A DNA stretch of 64,000 bases. It comes from Rhodococcus yananensis. Lineage in GTDB: Bacteria > Actinomycetota > Actinomycetes > Mycobacteriales > Mycobacteriaceae. The notes under the pieces were generated by a model. The model was not told the origin of the DNA, ran no database searches, and saw only the letters and a list, made by a program, of their open reading frames with translations. The stretch covers positions 26,099 to 90,098 of the forward strand of contig NZ_JAIYEP010000011.1 of the NCBI RefSeq assembly GCF_020515525.1, given 5' to 3'. The number at the start of each line of letters is the position of its first letter. Position 1 is the stretch's first letter. Below, piece after piece: positions 37,634 through 50,264 of the stretch. A program made the translations under genes and the position numbers.

Positions 37634-38569
37634 TCCGGGCGGAGGCGGGCCCACCGCGGCGGAGGTCACCGCCGACATCGCCGATTCGGTGAGGTCGGCG
37701 GCCGCTCCGTCGAGCCAGTGGATGCGCGGGTCGCGGCGGAACCACGACCGTTGGCGACGGACGTAACGACGGGTACCGATGAAGGTGCGTTCGCGCGCGT
37801 ACCCGAGGTCGCAGTCGCCATCGAGAAACTCGAGGACCTGCGCGTATCCGATCGCGCGGCGCGCGGTCACGCCGTCTCGCAGTCCGTCCGCGGTGAGCGC
37901 GCGTACCTCGTCGACCAGGCCCTGTTCGAACATCAGGTCGGTGCGCCGCGCGATCCGCTCGTCGAGTTCGGCGGTGTCGCGGTCGACACCGACGATCACG
38001 GTGTTCCACCGCGGCGTCCCGATCGTCGGCTGCGATGCGGCGAACGGTTGTCCCGTCAGCTCGACGACCTCGAGGGCCCGCACCATGCGACGCCCGTCGG
38101 TCGGCAGGATCGTGGCCGCGGCCGCAGGGTCCGCTCGCCGCAGCGCAGCGTGCACCGCGGCGGGTCCGCCGTCGGCGAGCAGCGCTTCCCACCTGGCTCG
38201 GACCTCCGGGTCGGTGGCGGGGAACCGCCATTCGTCCAGGAGCGCCTGGACGTACATCATGGAACCGCCGACGACGATCGGGACACGACCGCGCGCGAGG
38301 ATCGCCTCCACGTCGCGGCCCGCAGCCTCCTGATAGCGCGCGACGGTCGCCGTCTCCGTGACGTCGAGTACGTCGAGTTGGTGGTGGACGATTCCACGAC
38401 GCTCCGCGACCGGCAGTTTCGCGGTGCCGACGTCCATGCCGCGGTACTGCTGCATGGCGTCGATGTTGACGATCTCACCACCGAACTCCTCGGCGAGGTC
38501 GAGGGCGAGAGCCGACTTGCCCGTCGCGGTGGGTCCGACCACGGCGATCGGGCGCAGATCCCGCGTCAC
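37631..38569 (-). CDS. miaA: tRNA dimethylallyltransferase
   Basis: This 312-residue enzyme adds the dimethylallyl group to A37 of tRNAs reading UNN codons; MiaB, encoded nearby, then methylthiolates it. The P-loop [18 protein letters not shown], the [15 protein letters not shown] segment and the [13 protein letters not shown] region are characteristic. GTG 38569 overlaps the stop of the upstream gene (GTGA). Pro-rich C-terminus AAVGPPPPG. Confidence 0.94.
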   Translation of the reverse strand: MTRDLRPIAVVGPTATGKSALALDLAEEFGGEIVNIDAMQQYRGMDVGTAKLPVAERRGIVHHQLDVLDVTETATVARYQEAAGRDVEAILARGRVPIVVGGSMMYVQALLDEWRFPATDPEVRARWEALLADGGPAAVHAALRRADPAAAATILPTDGRRMVRALEVVELTGQPFAASQPTIGTPRWNTVIVGVDRDTAELDERIARRTDLMFEQGLVDEVRALTADGLRDGVTARRAIGYAQVLEFLDGDCDLGYARERTFIGTRRYVRRQRSWFRRDPRIHWLDGAAADLTESAMSAVTSAAVGPPPPG

Positions 38570-39300
38570 GGTCGCCACGTCCCCACGTGGTAGCCGACGC
38601 CGTAGGGCGCATCCGAATACAGCACGTCCACCGCGGACGGCGGCGTTCCGAACACCGCGGCGAGTGTCTGCCACGCCGCGCGCCCCTCGAGGCCGATCTC
38701 GGCGCACACGTGCGGGTCGAGGTCCGCCAGGGCGGCGAGGTCACCGCCGACGAGTGCCGCCGCGAGCGTGGCCTCGACGTCACCGGCCCTCGGGTCGAAG
38801 GATCCGGGTGCCTTCGGGGTGAGGGTGGTGGCACCGTCGGCGACGATCAGCAGCGCACGCGGCGTGCGGTCGCCATCGATCCGTGCCCGCAGGGCGGTCC
38901 CGAACGCCGCGCAGTCCGACGGCGTCGTATCCGCCGCGAGCACGTGCACCTCGGCGTGCACGTGCGGGGCGGTGAGCCCGCGCAGCCAGCCGGCGATCAG
39001 TCCGGTCAGCGGCATCATCGGATCCGCCGGTCGCGGCGCGGCGGACCCGACACCGGGGGCGAGCCGGACGGTCACGTCCGCACCGAAACCTGCGAACGTG
39101 CCGACCGCTCCGGACTCCACATCCGCGTCGGCATCGCCGACGCCGACCACGATCCACTCCTGCACGTCCGAGACCCCCGACGCCGCGGCCGACACGGCGT
39201 CACGCAACTCGTCGGTCTCACCGGTCGCGAGTCCGACCAGCTCCGGTACGAGAAGCGGTGGGGAGGGCACGAACGCGGCGGCGATCAACACATCGGCCAC
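38566..39300 (-). CDS. Class III extradiol dioxygenase-like protein (LigB fold, Rv2728c-like)
   Basis: This 244-residue protein resembles the catalytic B subunit fold of class III extradiol ring-cleavage dioxygenases ([18 protein letters not shown], then [10 protein letters not shown]). The opening histidine pair of true enzymes is not evident: the usual HAP-type metal ligand is replaced by Val-Pro-Ser. It may therefore be non-catalytic or act otherwise. GTG 39300 is the likely start. It is translationally coupled to miaA by a GTGA overlap, as in mycobacteria, so a link with tRNA modification is possible but unproven. Confidence 0.7.
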   Translation of the reverse strand: MADVLIAAAFVPSPPLLVPELVGLATGETDELRDAVSAAASGVSDVQEWIVVGVGDADADVESGAVGTFAGFGADVTVRLAPGVGSAAPRPADPMMPLTGLIAGWLRGLTAPHVHAEVHVLAADTTPSDCAAFGTALRARIDGDRTPRALLIVADGATTLTPKAPGSFDPRAGDVEATLAAALVGGDLAALADLDPHVCAEIGLEGRAAWQTLAAVFGTPPSAVDVLYSDAPYGVGYHVGTWRP

Positions 39301-39441
39301 GGTAGTCGACCGGACCGCACGCCCCGCGAGGGCGGGACCTGTTTCAATAGGGGGCGGATACGGTGACGGCACCTGCCGTGACCCGACGGCGGTAAGCGAT
39401 GCGACGAGGCAGCCGTGCCGCGCGGCAGAGATGAGGTAGCG

Positions 39442-40824
39442 ATGACCGACCCGAATGCACAGGACGCAACACCGGCGTCGACGGACGCACAGTCCCGGCC
39501 GAAGCCCGGTGCTGCACCGCGGCCGGGCCCGACCGCCGCCCATCCGGCGGCACCGAAGCCTCATCCGGCGCCCTCGCACACCCATCCCCACGTGCCGTCC
39601 GTTCCGGCGAGCGATCCGAGCCGGTTCGGGCGCGTCGACGACGACGGCACCGCGTGGGTGCATACCGCGGACGGGGAACGCTGCATCGGATCGTGGCAGG
39701 CGGGGGACGCAGCCGAAGGACTCGCGCACTTCGGCCGCCGCTACGACGATCTGGCCACCGAGGTCGGACTCCTCGAAGCCCGGCTGAGTTCCGGTTCGGG
39801 CGACGCGAAGAAGACCCGCGCGGCAGCGCAGGCACTCGCGGAGGGCCTGCCCACGGCGGCGGTGATCGGCGACATCGACGCGCTCGCCGCGAGACTGACG
39901 ACGATCATCGAGGATTCCGAGAAGGCAGCACAGGCCGCGAAGGACGAGCGTGAGCACCAGCGCGCCGAGAACACGGCACGCAAGGAAGCGCTGGCGGCCG
40001 AGGCCGAGCAGATCGGCGCCGAGTCCACCCAGTGGAAAGCCGCCGGCGACCGGCTGCGGCAGATCCTCGACGAGTGGAAGACCATCCGGGGTGTCGACCG
40101 GAAGGTCGACGACGTGTTGTGGCGCCGCTACTCGAAGGCACGGGAATCCTTCAACCGTCGGCGCGGCGCCCATTTCGCGGAACTCGACCGCGAGCGTGCC
40201 GCGGCACGCGGCCGAAAGGAGGATCTGGTCGCTCGCGCCGAGGCCCTCCAGGATTCCACCGACTGGGGTGCGACGGCCGCCGTGTTCCGCGACCTGCTGG
40301 CCGAGTGGAAGGCCGCGGGTCGCGCGCCGCGCGACGCGGACGACCAGCTCTGGAAGCGTTTCAAGGGCGCGCAGGACGTGTTCTTCGCGGCCCGGAACGC
40401 AGCCTCCGCGGAACGGAACGCCGAGTTCGAGGAGAACGCCCACGCGAAGGAAGCGCTGCTCGAGGAGGCGACGGCCATCGATCCTTCGGCCGATCTGGAT
40501 GCGGCCCGCGCCCGGCTACGTGAGCTGCAGGACCGGTGGGAGGAGATCGGCAAGGTTCCCCGCGAACGGATGCACGACCTCGAGAGCCGTCTGCGCGCGG
40601 TCGAGAAGCGGGTTCGGGAGGCAGCCGACAGCGAGTGGCGGCGTACCGATCCCGAGGCCCTCGCGCGGGCCGCGCAGTTCCGTGAGCGCGTGAGCCAGTT
40701 CGAGGAGCAGGCCGCGAAGGCTGCCGCGAACGGGCGCACCCGAGAGGCCGAGGCGGCCCTCGCGCAGGCGCAACAGTGGCGGGAGTGGGCGGAGACCGCG
40801 GAGGGCGCGGTCGGCGAGCTCTGA
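39442..40824 (+). CDS. DUF349 coiled-coil protein
   Basis: This is a 460-residue cytosolic protein. The first 50 residues are Pro/Ala/His-rich and disordered. A small beta domain follows ([23 protein letters not shown]), then long charged helices with repeated DUF349 units ([60 protein letters not shown]). Function is unknown in actinobacteria (M. tuberculosis Rv2731). ATG 39442 has GAGG upstream. A hairpin follows. Confidence 0.85.
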   Translation: MTDPNAQDATPASTDAQSRPKPGAAPRPGPTAAHPAAPKPHPAPSHTHPHVPSVPASDPSRFGRVDDDGTAWVHTADGERCIGSWQAGDAAEGLAHFGRRYDDLATEVGLLEARLSSGSGDAKKTRAAAQALAEGLPTAAVIGDIDALAARLTTIIEDSEKAAQAAKDEREHQRAENTARKEALAAEAEQIGAESTQWKAAGDRLRQILDEWKTIRGVDRKVDDVLWRRYSKARESFNRRRGAHFAELDRERAAARGRKEDLVARAEALQDSTDWGATAAVFRDLLAEWKAAGRAPRDADDQLWKRFKGAQDVFFAARNAASAERNAEFEENAHAKEALLEEATAIDPSADLDAARARLRELQDRWEEIGKVPRERMHDLESRLRAVEKRVREAADSEWRRTDPEALARAAQFRERVSQFEEQAAKAAANGRTREAEAALAQAQQWREWAETAEGAVGEL

Positions 40825-40836
40825 ACGGCTGATCGA

Positions 40837-40912
40837 GAAGTTCCCGCTACCGCGCCGGGCGTTCGCCACGGTTCCGGCCGCAGCCCGGACCGAACCGGTA
40901 GCGGGAAACTTC
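40837..40912. terminator. Large inverted repeat between converging genes
   Basis: A 16-bp arm at 40837-40852 pairs with 40896-40912 with one bulged A. The 43-base loop contains smaller GC pairings. It starts 13 bases after the DUF349 stop and ends 18 before the converging gene. Confidence 0.55.
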
Positions 40913-40929
40913 CGTCGAGGTCGGGGAGG

Positions 40930-41505
40930 TCAGGGAGTTCCGGTGCCGTAGAGGCCGCGACGGTCCTCCTCGGCTGCGATCTCACGGAGCCGCGCCTCCG
41001 CTTCGAGTTGCGTCGAGGTGCGCGCCCAGACCACACGAACCCAGTGGAAGGTGAGGACGGCGACGGCGAGCCAGCCGAGGAACAGTCCGATGCCCGCGCC
41101 CGCTCCGACGGCTTCCCCGTCGACCACCGCGACGGTCTGCCGCGACCATACCGACAGCATTCCGAAGATGATGGACACCGCCGATCCCGCGACCGCTCCC
41201 CACGCGATGAACCATCGGCGGGTCACGAGCGCGAGAATCGACCCGACGCCACCGAACACGAGTGCCAGCCAGACGAACACCCGGGACGGCAGCGCGATCG
41301 CTTCGGCGCGCGCGTCGGGCGCGTACGCGAGGACCTCCCAGCCGTTCGCGCTGCCGGCGTGCGGCAGGCTGAACGAGGCCAGCAACACGAGGACCGCGAC
41401 GGCGACGAACAGCGCACGGACGCCGGGGTCGATCTCGTTCGCGATCCGGCGTTCCGCGGCTTCGAGGTCTGCGCGGTTCGCGGCGCCGGGGTCACCCGTC
41501 GTCAT
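40930..41505 (-). CDS. Four-span membrane protein (Rv2732c-like)
   Basis: This is a 191-residue protein with four hydrophobic segments ([73 protein letters not shown]) and a charged cytosolic tail. Function is unknown. ATG 41505 is preferred over 41514 because it overlaps the miaB stop in an ATGA junction, fitting a coupled pair. It follows miaB as in M. tuberculosis. Confidence 0.8.
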   Translation of the reverse strand: MTTGDPGAANRADLEAAERRIANEIDPGVRALFVAVAVLVLLASFSLPHAGSANGWEVLAYAPDARAEAIALPSRVFVWLALVFGGVGSILALVTRRWFIAWGAVAGSAVSIIFGMLSVWSRQTVAVVDGEAVGAGAGIGLFLGWLAVAVLTFHWVRVVWARTSTQLEAEARLREIAAEEDRRGLYGTGTP

Positions 41506-43046
41506 GATGAACATCCAATCTGCGTCGGGAGGGGGTCGGGCATACCGACCGTGGGAAGACCCAGACCGACACCGATCGGTGCGGTCTTCGGCAGGCGGCC
41601 CTGTTCGAAGTGGTCGCCGGCGCGCGTACGCCGGTGGGTCAGGATCGGAGTGTCGGCGACGAGGTGATGCGGTGCGGCATCGCTGACGACGACCGTGACG
41701 ACGTCACCGGGACGCACCGCGGTGTCGATGTTGCCCGCGGGCCGGAAGTGGACGAGTCGGCCGTCACGTGCACGACCGCTCATCCGCGCGGTCTCGGCGT
41801 TCTTGCGGCCCTCCCCCGCAGCAACCAGCAACTCCACCTCGGTGCCGACGAGTTTGCGGTTCTCCTCGAGCGTGATGCGTTCCTGCAACTCGATGAGCCG
41901 CTCGTAGCGTTCCTGCACGACGGCCTTCGGCAACTGCCCGTCCATCTCGGCCGCGGGAGTACCGGGCCGTTTCGAGTACTGGAAGGTGAACGCGCTGGTG
42001 AACCGAGCCTTCTCGACGACCTCGAGGGTGTCCTGGAAATCCTCCTCGGTCTCACCGGGGAACCCGACGATGATGTCGGTGGTGATCGCGGCGTGGGGCA
42101 TGGCCGCCCGCACCCGCTCGATGATCCCGAGGAACTTCTCCTTGCGGTAGGACCGACGCATCGCCCGCAACACCCGGTCGCTGCCGGACTGCAACGGCAT
42201 GTGCAGCTGAGGGCACACGTTGGGGGTGGAGGCCATCGCGTCGATGACGTCGTCGGTGAACTCCGCCGGATGCGGCGACGTGAACCGGACGCGTTCGAGA
42301 CCGTCGATCTCGCCGCAGGCGCGCAGCAGCGCCGCGAACGCACCGCGGTCGCGGGGCTGCCCGGGATCGGCGAAGGACCTGCCGTAGGAATTGACGTTCT
42401 GCCCGAGCAGTGTCACCTCGAGGACACCTTCGTCGACGAGGGCCTGCACTTCGGCGAGGATGTCGCCCGGCCTGCGGTCGACCTCCTTGCCGCGCAGCGA
42501 CGGCACGATGCAGAACGTGCACGTGTTGTTGCAGCCGACGGAGATCGAGACCCAGCCGGCGTACGGCGATTCGCGTTTCGCGGGGAGAGTGGACGGGAAC
42601 GCCTCGAGCGCGTCGAGGATCTCCACCTCCGCCTTGCGGTTGTGGCGTGCGCGGTCGAGCAGCGCCGGAAGGTTGCCGATGTTGTGGGTGCCGAACACGA
42701 CGTCGACCCACGGCGCCTTCTTCACGACGGTGTCCCGGTCCTTCTGCGCGAGACAGCCGCCGACTGCGATCTGCATCCCGGGATTCTCGTCCTTGACAGG
42801 GCGCAGGTGGCTGAGGTTTCCGTAGAGCTTGTTGTCGGCGTTCTCCCGCACCGCACACGTGTTGAAGACGACGAGGTCCGGCGAGTCACCGGCAGCCGCA
42901 CGAACGAAACCGGCATCCTCGAGCAGGCCCGACAGGCGCTCGGAATCGTGTACGTTCATCTGGCAGCCGTACGTGCGGACCTCGTAGGTCCGGGCAGCGT
43001 CGGGACCGGCCGGCACGGCGGGGGCATCTTCGTCGATCAATGACAC
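41502..43046 (-). CDS. miaB: tRNA-2-methylthio-N6-dimethylallyladenosine synthase
   Basis: This is a 514-residue radical-SAM methylthiotransferase with two iron-sulfur clusters. The N-terminal cluster uses Cys28 (GCQMN), Cys64 (NTCAVRE) and Cys98 (GGCLAQ). The radical-SAM cluster uses Cys172, Cys176 and Cys179 (GCNNTCTFC). A TRAM domain closes the protein, followed by a 40-residue extension typical of actinobacteria. GTG 43046 has TACCCT five bases upstream, again close to leaderless spacing. It works after MiaA on A37 of tRNA. Confidence 0.95.
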   Translation of the reverse strand: MSLIDEDAPAVPAGPDAARTYEVRTYGCQMNVHDSERLSGLLEDAGFVRAAAGDSPDLVVFNTCAVRENADNKLYGNLSHLRPVKDENPGMQIAVGGCLAQKDRDTVVKKAPWVDVVFGTHNIGNLPALLDRARHNRKAEVEILDALEAFPSTLPAKRESPYAGWVSISVGCNNTCTFCIVPSLRGKEVDRRPGDILAEVQALVDEGVLEVTLLGQNVNSYGRSFADPGQPRDRGAFAALLRACGEIDGLERVRFTSPHPAEFTDDVIDAMASTPNVCPQLHMPLQSGSDRVLRAMRRSYRKEKFLGIIERVRAAMPHAAITTDIIVGFPGETEEDFQDTLEVVEKARFTSAFTFQYSKRPGTPAAEMDGQLPKAVVQERYERLIELQERITLEENRKLVGTEVELLVAAGEGRKNAETARMSGRARDGRLVHFRPAGNIDTAVRPGDVVTVVVSDAAPHHLVADTPILTHRRTRAGDHFEQGRLPKTAPIGVGLGLPTVGMPDPLPTQIGCSS

Positions 43047-43195
43047 GTTTCAGGGTATCTCACGCGACGGTGTGGCCCGCATCGCGGCAACCGCCGGACA
43101 CCCCACGCACGGGCGTCACCTGTGCCGCCGTAAAAATTCCGGGACGAACCGCGCGGCTCGGTCCCGAAATGCGAAGGTCGGGGGCGTCGACGGCC

Positions 43196-43201
43196 TAGTG
43201 T
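43196..43201 (+). promoter_or_regulatory. Leaderless-type -10 box (TAGTGT) of the glutamate importer operon
   Basis: TAGTGT is followed by seven bases and then ATG 43209. An imperfect palindrome (about 43140-43167, arms CGGGAC and GTCCCG around CCGCGCGG) lies upstream and could bind a nitrogen regulator; this is not established. Confidence 0.55.
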
Positions 43202-43208
43202 CGTGTCC

Positions 43209-43997
43209 ATGTCAGCAGCGCCAGCAGGGTCGGAGAAGTCGCCCGGTGAGCCGGGGACCGACACACCGATGATCTCGATGTCCGCCGTCAACAAACACTT
43301 CGGATCGCTGCACGTCCTCCAGGAGATCGACATCGTGGTGCCACGGGGGCAGGTCGTGATCGTGGTGGGTCCGTCCGGATCCGGGAAGTCGACGCTGTGC
43401 CGGACCATCAACCGACTCGAACCGATCGACTCCGGTGAGATCCGGGTCGACGGCAAGGTCCTCCCCGCGGAGGGCAGGGCGTTGGCGGCGCTGCGCGCCG
43501 ACGTCGGCATGGTGTTCCAGTCGTTCAACCTGTTCGCCCACAAAACCATCCTCGAGAACGTCATGCTGGCGCCGGTGAAGGTGCGCAAGCAGCCGAAGGA
43601 CGAGGCCCGCAAGAACGCCTTGGCACTGCTCGAGCGCGTCGGTATCGCCAACCAGGCCGAGAAGTATCCCGCGCAACTGTCGGGCGGTCAGCAGCAACGC
43701 GTCGCCATCGCCCGTGCACTCGCGATGAACCCGAAGGTGATGTTGTTCGACGAACCGACATCGGCCCTCGACCCGGAGATGGTGCAGGAGGTCCTGGACG
43801 TGATGACCGCCCTCGCCAAGGAGGGTATGACGATGCTCGTGGTCACCCACGAGATGGGCTTCGCCCGTAAGGCCGGCGACCGCGTTCTGTTCATGGCCGA
43901 CGGCCGCATCGTCGAGGACACCGATCCCGATACCTTCTTCACCGCTCCGAAGTCGGATCGGGCCAAGGATTTCCTCGGCAAGATCCTCAGTCACTAG
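43209..43997 (+). CDS. gluA: Glutamate ABC transporter ATP-binding protein
   Basis: This 262-residue ATPase is of the polar amino-acid importer class. Walker A is GPSGSGKS, the Q-loop is FQSFNLF, the signature is LSGGQQQR, Walker B is [13 protein letters not shown] and the switch His is in VVTHEM. It heads a gluABCD-type operon with binding protein and two permeases, as in Corynebacterium glutamate uptake. The N-terminal 20 residues are a non-conserved extension, and ATG 43227-type alternatives are absent, so the leaderless ATG 43209 is used. Confidence 0.9.
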   Translation: MSAAPAGSEKSPGEPGTDTPMISMSAVNKHFGSLHVLQEIDIVVPRGQVVIVVGPSGSGKSTLCRTINRLEPIDSGEIRVDGKVLPAEGRALAALRADVGMVFQSFNLFAHKTILENVMLAPVKVRKQPKDEARKNALALLERVGIANQAEKYPAQLSGGQQQRVAIARALAMNPKVMLFDEPTSALDPEMVQEVLDVMTALAKEGMTMLVVTHEMGFARKAGDRVLFMADGRIVEDTDPDTFFTAPKSDRAKDFLGKILSH

Positions 43998-44014
43998 GCG
44001 CCTCGCTCACCGAC

Positions 44015-44050
44015 CACATCAGGGCACGACACACATCAGGGCACGACACA
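44015..44050 (+). repeat. Tandem 17-bp duplication before gluB
   Basis: CACATCAGGGCACGACA is present at 44015-44031 and 44032-44048, with two more matching bases after. It lies in the 70-bp gap between gluA and gluB, 20 bases before the gluB start. Confidence 0.9.
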
Positions 44051-44067
44051 GCACACGGAGGTATTCG

Positions 44068-44901
44068 ATGAAAGTCTCCCGTTCGATCCGCGTCGCCATC
44101 GGTGCGGTCGCCGTCGCGCTGGCCGCCACGGCCTGCGGTGGTGACGAATCGCGCAGCGTCACCGAATCTGCCGCCGACGGCACCCTCACGGTCGGGATCA
44201 AGTTCGACCAGCCCGGCCTCGGTCTCCGCAACCCGGACGGCACCTTCAGCGGATTCGACGTCGACGTCGCCCGATACGTGGCGGACCAGCTCGGTGTCTC
44301 GGAGGAGAACATCACCTTCAAGGAGGCCCCGTCGGCACAGCGCGAGACGCTGATCCAGAACGGGGAGGTCGACTACATCGTCGCGACGTACTCGATCACC
44401 GACTCCCGGAAGGAAAAGGTCGATTTCGCAGGGCCGTACTTCGAGACCGGCCAGTCGTTGCTCGTGAGGGTGGACGACACCGAGATCACCGGCCCCGAAT
44501 CCCTCAACGACGGAAAGATCCTGTGCTCGGTCGCCGGCTCGACGCCCGCGCAGAACATCAAGGAGAACTACGCCCAGGATGTGCAGCTGCAGGAGTTCGA
44601 CACGTATTCGCTCTGTGTCGAAGCCCTGCGCAGCGGGGCGGTCGACGCGGTGACCACCGACGCCGTCATCCTTGCCGGGTACGCAGCGCAGAGCCCCGGC
44701 TCGTTCAAGCTCGTCGGCGACACCTTCACGACCGAGCTGTACGGCATCGGCCTCGCCAAGGGTGACGACGAGTCGCGTAACCAGATCAACGACGCGATCC
44801 AGGAGATGCTGGACAGCGGAGCGTGGGAAGCCGCGTACGAGGAGAACCTCGGTGCCTCGGGCTACCCGATTCCGGACAAGCCGATGATCGATCGGTACTG
44901 A
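44068..44901 (+). CDS. gluB: Glutamate-binding lipoprotein
   Basis: This is a 277-residue extracytoplasmic solute-binding protein (family 3). The signal peptide ends in lipobox LAATAC with Cys23 as the lipid anchor. The binding fold includes [30 protein letters not shown] and [20 protein letters not shown]. It captures glutamate, or a related acidic amino acid, and delivers it to GluC/GluD. GGAGG lies seven bases before ATG 44068. Confidence 0.92.
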   Translation: MKVSRSIRVAIGAVAVALAATACGGDESRSVTESAADGTLTVGIKFDQPGLGLRNPDGTFSGFDVDVARYVADQLGVSEENITFKEAPSAQRETLIQNGEVDYIVATYSITDSRKEKVDFAGPYFETGQSLLVRVDDTEITGPESLNDGKILCSVAGSTPAQNIKENYAQDVQLQEFDTYSLCVEALRSGAVDAVTTDAVILAGYAAQSPGSFKLVGDTFTTELYGIGLAKGDDESRNQINDAIQEMLDSGAWEAAYEENLGASGYPIPDKPMIDRY

Positions 44902-44997
44902 TCTGCTCGGTGAGGTCGTCCCGGCCGGTTCTCGACACACACGCGAGCCTGCCGGGACACCCACCCCGTCCCGTTCCTTCCATCCCGGAGTCGACCT

Positions 44998-45678
44998 GTG
45001 GATCTGTTGAGCAAGTACGGCAGTCAGTTGCTCGAAGCATTCTGGACGACCATCCAGCTGACGGTGCTGTCCGCGATCGCCGCACTGATCCTCGGTACCG
45101 TCCTCGCCGCGATGCGCGTGTCCCCCATCCCGATCGCCCGCGCAATCGGTACCGCATACGTGACGGTGTTCCGCAACACGCCACTGACACTGATCATCCT
45201 CTTCTGTCTGTTCGTGATCACGCAGACGCTTCAGATCCGTCTCGCGTCGCCGTCGTCACCGACGTACGTCGCGGACAACAACTTCCGACTCGCAGTCCTC
45301 GGCCTGAGCGTCTACACCGCGGCGTTCGTGTGCGAGTCTCTGAGGTCGGGCATCAACACGGTCCATATCGGCCAGTCCGAGGCCGGCAGGTCTCTCGGTT
45401 TGACGTTCGGCCAGAACCTGAGGTTGGTCGTGTTACCTCAAGCGTTCCGCGCGGTCATCGCACCACTCGGGTCCGTTCTCATAGCCCTGACGAAGAACTC
45501 CACGATCGCCTCCGTGATCGGTGTCGCCGAAGCGTCGCTGTTGATGAAGACGATGATCGAGAACGAGGCCGCGATCTTCCTCATCGGCGGTATCTTCGCC
45601 CTCGGTTTCGTGATCCTCACCCTCCCGATGGGCCTGCTGTTCGGATGGCTAGGCAAACGATACGAGGTGGCCCGATGA
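44998..45678 (+). CDS. gluC: Glutamate ABC transporter permease
   Basis: This 226-residue membrane protein has five or more spans and the importer EAA loop ([29 protein letters not shown]). The start [23 protein letters not shown] is typical of HisMQ-type permeases. GTG 44998 has GGAG seven bases upstream. The stop overlaps gluD by ATGA. Confidence 0.92.
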   Translation: MDLLSKYGSQLLEAFWTTIQLTVLSAIAALILGTVLAAMRVSPIPIARAIGTAYVTVFRNTPLTLIILFCLFVITQTLQIRLASPSSPTYVADNNFRLAVLGLSVYTAAFVCESLRSGINTVHIGQSEAGRSLGLTFGQNLRLVVLPQAFRAVIAPLGSVLIALTKNSTIASVIGVAEASLLMKTMIENEAAIFLIGGIFALGFVILTLPMGLLFGWLGKRYEVAR

Positions 45679-46574
45679 CATCCAGCAGCACCGTCCTCTA
45701 CGACGCGCCCGGCCCGCGCGCCCGCGCCCTCTACCGAGTGTTCTCCGCCACCGTCGTCGTCCTTCTCGTCGCCGCCGGATACTTCGTGTACCGGGCCCTC
45801 GACGACCAGGGTCAGCTCACCGCCGAAAAGTGGGATCCGTTTCTCGAGTCGACGAGTTGGACGACGTATCTGATTCCCGGTATCCGCGGCACGTTGCTCG
45901 CCGCCGCCCTGTCGATCGTGCTGGCATTGCTCCTCGGCGCAGCACTCGGCATCGGACGCCTGTCCGATCATCGTTCGGTCCGCATGGCATCGGGATTCAT
46001 CGTGGAGCTGTTCCGCGCGATTCCGGTTCTGATCCTGATGATCTTCGCCTACCAGGTGTTCGCCGAGTACCGCCTGTTCCAGTCGCAGTACCTGGCACTC
46101 GCTGCGGTCGTGACCGGATTGACCCTCTACAACGGTTCCGTCATCGCCGAGATCGTGCGCGCCGGCATCAACTCGCTGCCGCGCGGGCAGACGGAGGCCG
46201 CAGGCGCTCTCGGAATGCGTAAGAGCCAGATCATGCGGATCATCCTGTTACCGCAAGCCGTCACCGTGATGCTGCCCGCGATCGTGTCGCAGATGGTGAT
46301 CGCACTGAAGGACTCGGCCCTCGGTTACCTGATCGGCTACGTCGAACTCGTTCGACAGGGCCAGCAACTGGGTGCGTACTTCCAGAACTATCTTCCTTCA
46401 CTGCTGGTCGTCGCCGTTATCATGATCATCCTCAACAGTGCGCTCACGCGTTTCGCGACCTGGCTCGAGAAGCGATTGCGGTCGAGCCGTCGTGGCCGCG
46501 GAGTAGCGACTCCGGCAGAACCCGCGACGGTGACCGCGGCGCCCGGCATGGACATCACCGGTACGGCTCGCTGA
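45675..46574 (+). CDS. gluD: Glutamate ABC transporter permease
   Basis: This 299-residue second permease has an N-terminal span ([20 protein letters not shown]) before the HisMQ-like core and an EAA loop ([27 protein letters not shown]). A basic, Pro/Thr-rich cytosolic tail of about 40 residues ends it. It forms the channel with GluC. ATG 45675 overlaps the gluC stop. It converges on recX with a nine-base gap. Confidence 0.92.
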   Translation: MTSSSTVLYDAPGPRARALYRVFSATVVVLLVAAGYFVYRALDDQGQLTAEKWDPFLESTSWTTYLIPGIRGTLLAAALSIVLALLLGAALGIGRLSDHRSVRMASGFIVELFRAIPVLILMIFAYQVFAEYRLFQSQYLALAAVVTGLTLYNGSVIAEIVRAGINSLPRGQTEAAGALGMRKSQIMRIILLPQAVTVMLPAIVSQMVIALKDSALGYLIGYVELVRQGQQLGAYFQNYLPSLLVVAVIMIILNSALTRFATWLEKRLRSSRRGRGVATPAEPATVTAAPGMDITGTAR

Positions 46575-46583
46575 CTCGCTCGT

Positions 46584-47201
46584 TCATTCGGTCGGCAGAT
46601 CGTGGGTATGGCCGTCGAGTTCGTCGCGGACGACCTCGAAGGCCATACCCTGCGCGAACCCTCGGCGGGCCAGCATCCCGACGAGGCGCCGCACGAGCCT
46701 GTCGCGTTCGGCAGCGATCTCCCGACGGTCACCCTCGGTCGGGAGCGGCGCCTGGGTCCGCAGCTTCTTGCGGACGAGTTCGGCGGCGCGCTCACGCTCG
46801 GACGCCGCATCGATTCCGTCGAGCGCTTCGGCAGCATCGTCGTCGCTGACGCCCTTGCGACGCAGCTCCAAGGCGATGGCTCGTTTACCCTTGCCGGAGA
46901 ACAAGTGTCGCGACCGCGCCCATTGCTGGGCGAAGTCGGCGTCGTCGATCAACCCCACTTCGGCCAGACGGTCGAGGGCCCGCTCGGACACCTCGGGGGC
47001 GAACCCCTTCTGCTCGAGTTTGGTGGCGAGCTCGGCGCGGCTGCGCGCGCGGTCGGTCAGCAGGCGCAGGCATACGTCCTTGGCCTGCGCCTCGGTTCCC
47101 CCACCGGGGCCCTCGCCGTCGGTTCGTCGCCGGCCACGCCGCGGGCGGCCCGTCCGTGCGCCGTGGTTCGTACCCGGTTCGTCCCCGTCCGGTTCGCTCA
47201 T
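46584..47201 (-). CDS. recX: RecA regulator RecX
   Basis: This 205-residue protein inhibits and trims RecA filaments. After a disordered Arg/Gly-rich stretch of about 38 residues come three helical repeats (AKDVCLRLLTDRARSRAELATKL, VGLIDDADFAQQWARSR, KGVSDDDAAEALDG). ATG 47201 lies seven bases after TAGCGT. recX normally follows recA directly; here an SGNH hydrolase gene lies between them and recX has its own promoter-like box. Confidence 0.92.
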   Translation of the reverse strand: MSEPDGDEPGTNHGARTGRPRRGRRRTDGEGPGGGTEAQAKDVCLRLLTDRARSRAELATKLEQKGFAPEVSERALDRLAEVGLIDDADFAQQWARSRHLFSGKGKRAIALELRRKGVSDDDAAEALDGIDAASERERAAELVRKKLRTQAPLPTEGDRREIAAERDRLVRRLVGMLARRGFAQGMAFEVVRDELDGHTHDLPTE

Positions 47202-47208
47202 ACCCGGC

Positions 47209-47214
47209 ACGCTA
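47209..47214 (-). promoter_or_regulatory. Leaderless-type -10 box (TAGCGT) of recX, made from the upstream stop codon
   Basis: TAGCGT on the minus strand starts with the TAG stop codon (47214-47212) of the SGNH hydrolase and is followed by seven bases and the recX ATG. Confidence 0.6.
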
Positions 47215-47862
47215 GACGACGCCACCGACCGAGTTCCGATCTGCACCCGACGACCGCGGGTCTCCACCCAACCAGGTGACGACCACCCCGTACACGAGCT
47301 CGGCGAGCCGGTCGTATCCGGCCGAACCGGGGTGGGCGCCATCTCCGGAACGAACCTCGCCCAGCCAGACCGGATCGGTCACCAGATGCGAGAACACCGG
47401 AACGTAGGGAACATTCCGCGCTGCGCACACGAGCGCGAAGCGTTCGTCGAGGGTGGCCGTGCGCACGTTCTGGTCCCCGTCGGCGATCGGCGGCGGCCCC
47501 ACGACCAGCATCCGCCATCCCCGCGTGGCCGCCTCGCCGAGCACGTGCGTCAGGTGCGCCACCGCATCATCGGTCGGGACGCGTGTCGAATCGTCCTGAG
47601 CGGTCGTGTCGTTGACCCCGAACGAGACGATCACACGATTGTCGAATCCCGCCGGCAGGCGCACGACGGCTTCGTCGAGCCACCGGTTCCGCACGTCCGC
47701 GGAGGTGTCACGGCGGACACCCAGGTTGTAGACGGTGAGATCGACACCCGACCCGAGAGCGCGTTCTCCCACGCGACCGACCCAGCCGCGACACTGTGGG
47801 TCGCCGACTCCCGCAACGAAGGAATCACCGAACACACACAGGCGGACGGGAAGTGGGTTCAC
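47212..47862 (-). CDS. SGNH/GDSL-type hydrolase
   Basis: This is a 216-residue esterase-like protein. Block I is VFGDSFVAGVG with Ser14, block II Gly is in YNLGVRRDTS, block III Asn is in FGVNDTT and block V is DGAHPG with the catalytic Asp and His. There is no signal peptide, so it is probably cytosolic. GTG 47862 has AGAGGA seven bases upstream. The gene lies between recA and recX on the same strand. The substrate is unknown. The C-terminal 20 residues are non-conserved. Confidence 0.85.
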   Translation of the reverse strand: MNPLPVRLCVFGDSFVAGVGDPQCRGWVGRVGERALGSGVDLTVYNLGVRRDTSADVRNRWLDEAVVRLPAGFDNRVIVSFGVNDTTAQDDSTRVPTDDAVAHLTHVLGEAATRGWRMLVVGPPPIADGDQNVRTATLDERFALVCAARNVPYVPVFSHLVTDPVWLGEVRSGDGAHPGSAGYDRLAELVYGVVVTWLGGDPRSSGADRNSVGGVV

Positions 47863-47941
47863 GGCGGAATCCTCTCGTGCTGCGCCGACGGCGCGGGGCC
47901 GATGGGATCGGTCGTCCCACCGGCCCCGCGTTCGATTCGGT

Positions 47942-50077
<2,136 letters not shown>

Positions 50078-50219
50078 CCTGGTCCCCTTACATCGTGTCT
50101 CGTCCTGCTTGCCGACGACGTTAGAATCCGACACCGACAAATTCGCCGCGGCGACCGCGGTTCGACCGGATCTGTGGATGGATCCGCAGCCTGTGGACAA
50201 CGTTCGTGCGAACACGCCC

Positions 50220-50242
50220 ATCATAGCCGAACACATGTTCGA
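50220..50242 (-). promoter_or_regulatory. recA promoter with SOS box
   Basis: An SOS box (50227-50242, 11 of 12 matches to TCGAAC-N4-GTTCGA) lies one base upstream of a -10 TATGAT (50225-50220) on the minus strand. LexA bound there would cover the -10/-35 spacer. The predicted leader to recA is about 135 bases. Confidence 0.75.
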
Positions 50243-50264
50243 TCATGGTTCGAACAGTGCAGCT

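Noticed and set aside
40837..40912. Possible structured RNA in the 76-base inverted repeat after the DUF349 gene
   Set aside because: Two converging stops flank it, so a terminator is the simpler reading; no riboswitch-like conserved core is visible.
43138..43169. Inverted repeat before gluA as a definite nitrogen-regulator operator
   Set aside because: The arms are short and do not match a GlnR or AmtR consensus I can state with confidence.
50078..50236. N-terminal extension of recA to 50236
   Set aside because: It would run through the SOS box and -10 box, and RecA proteins start at [17 protein letters not shown] positions.
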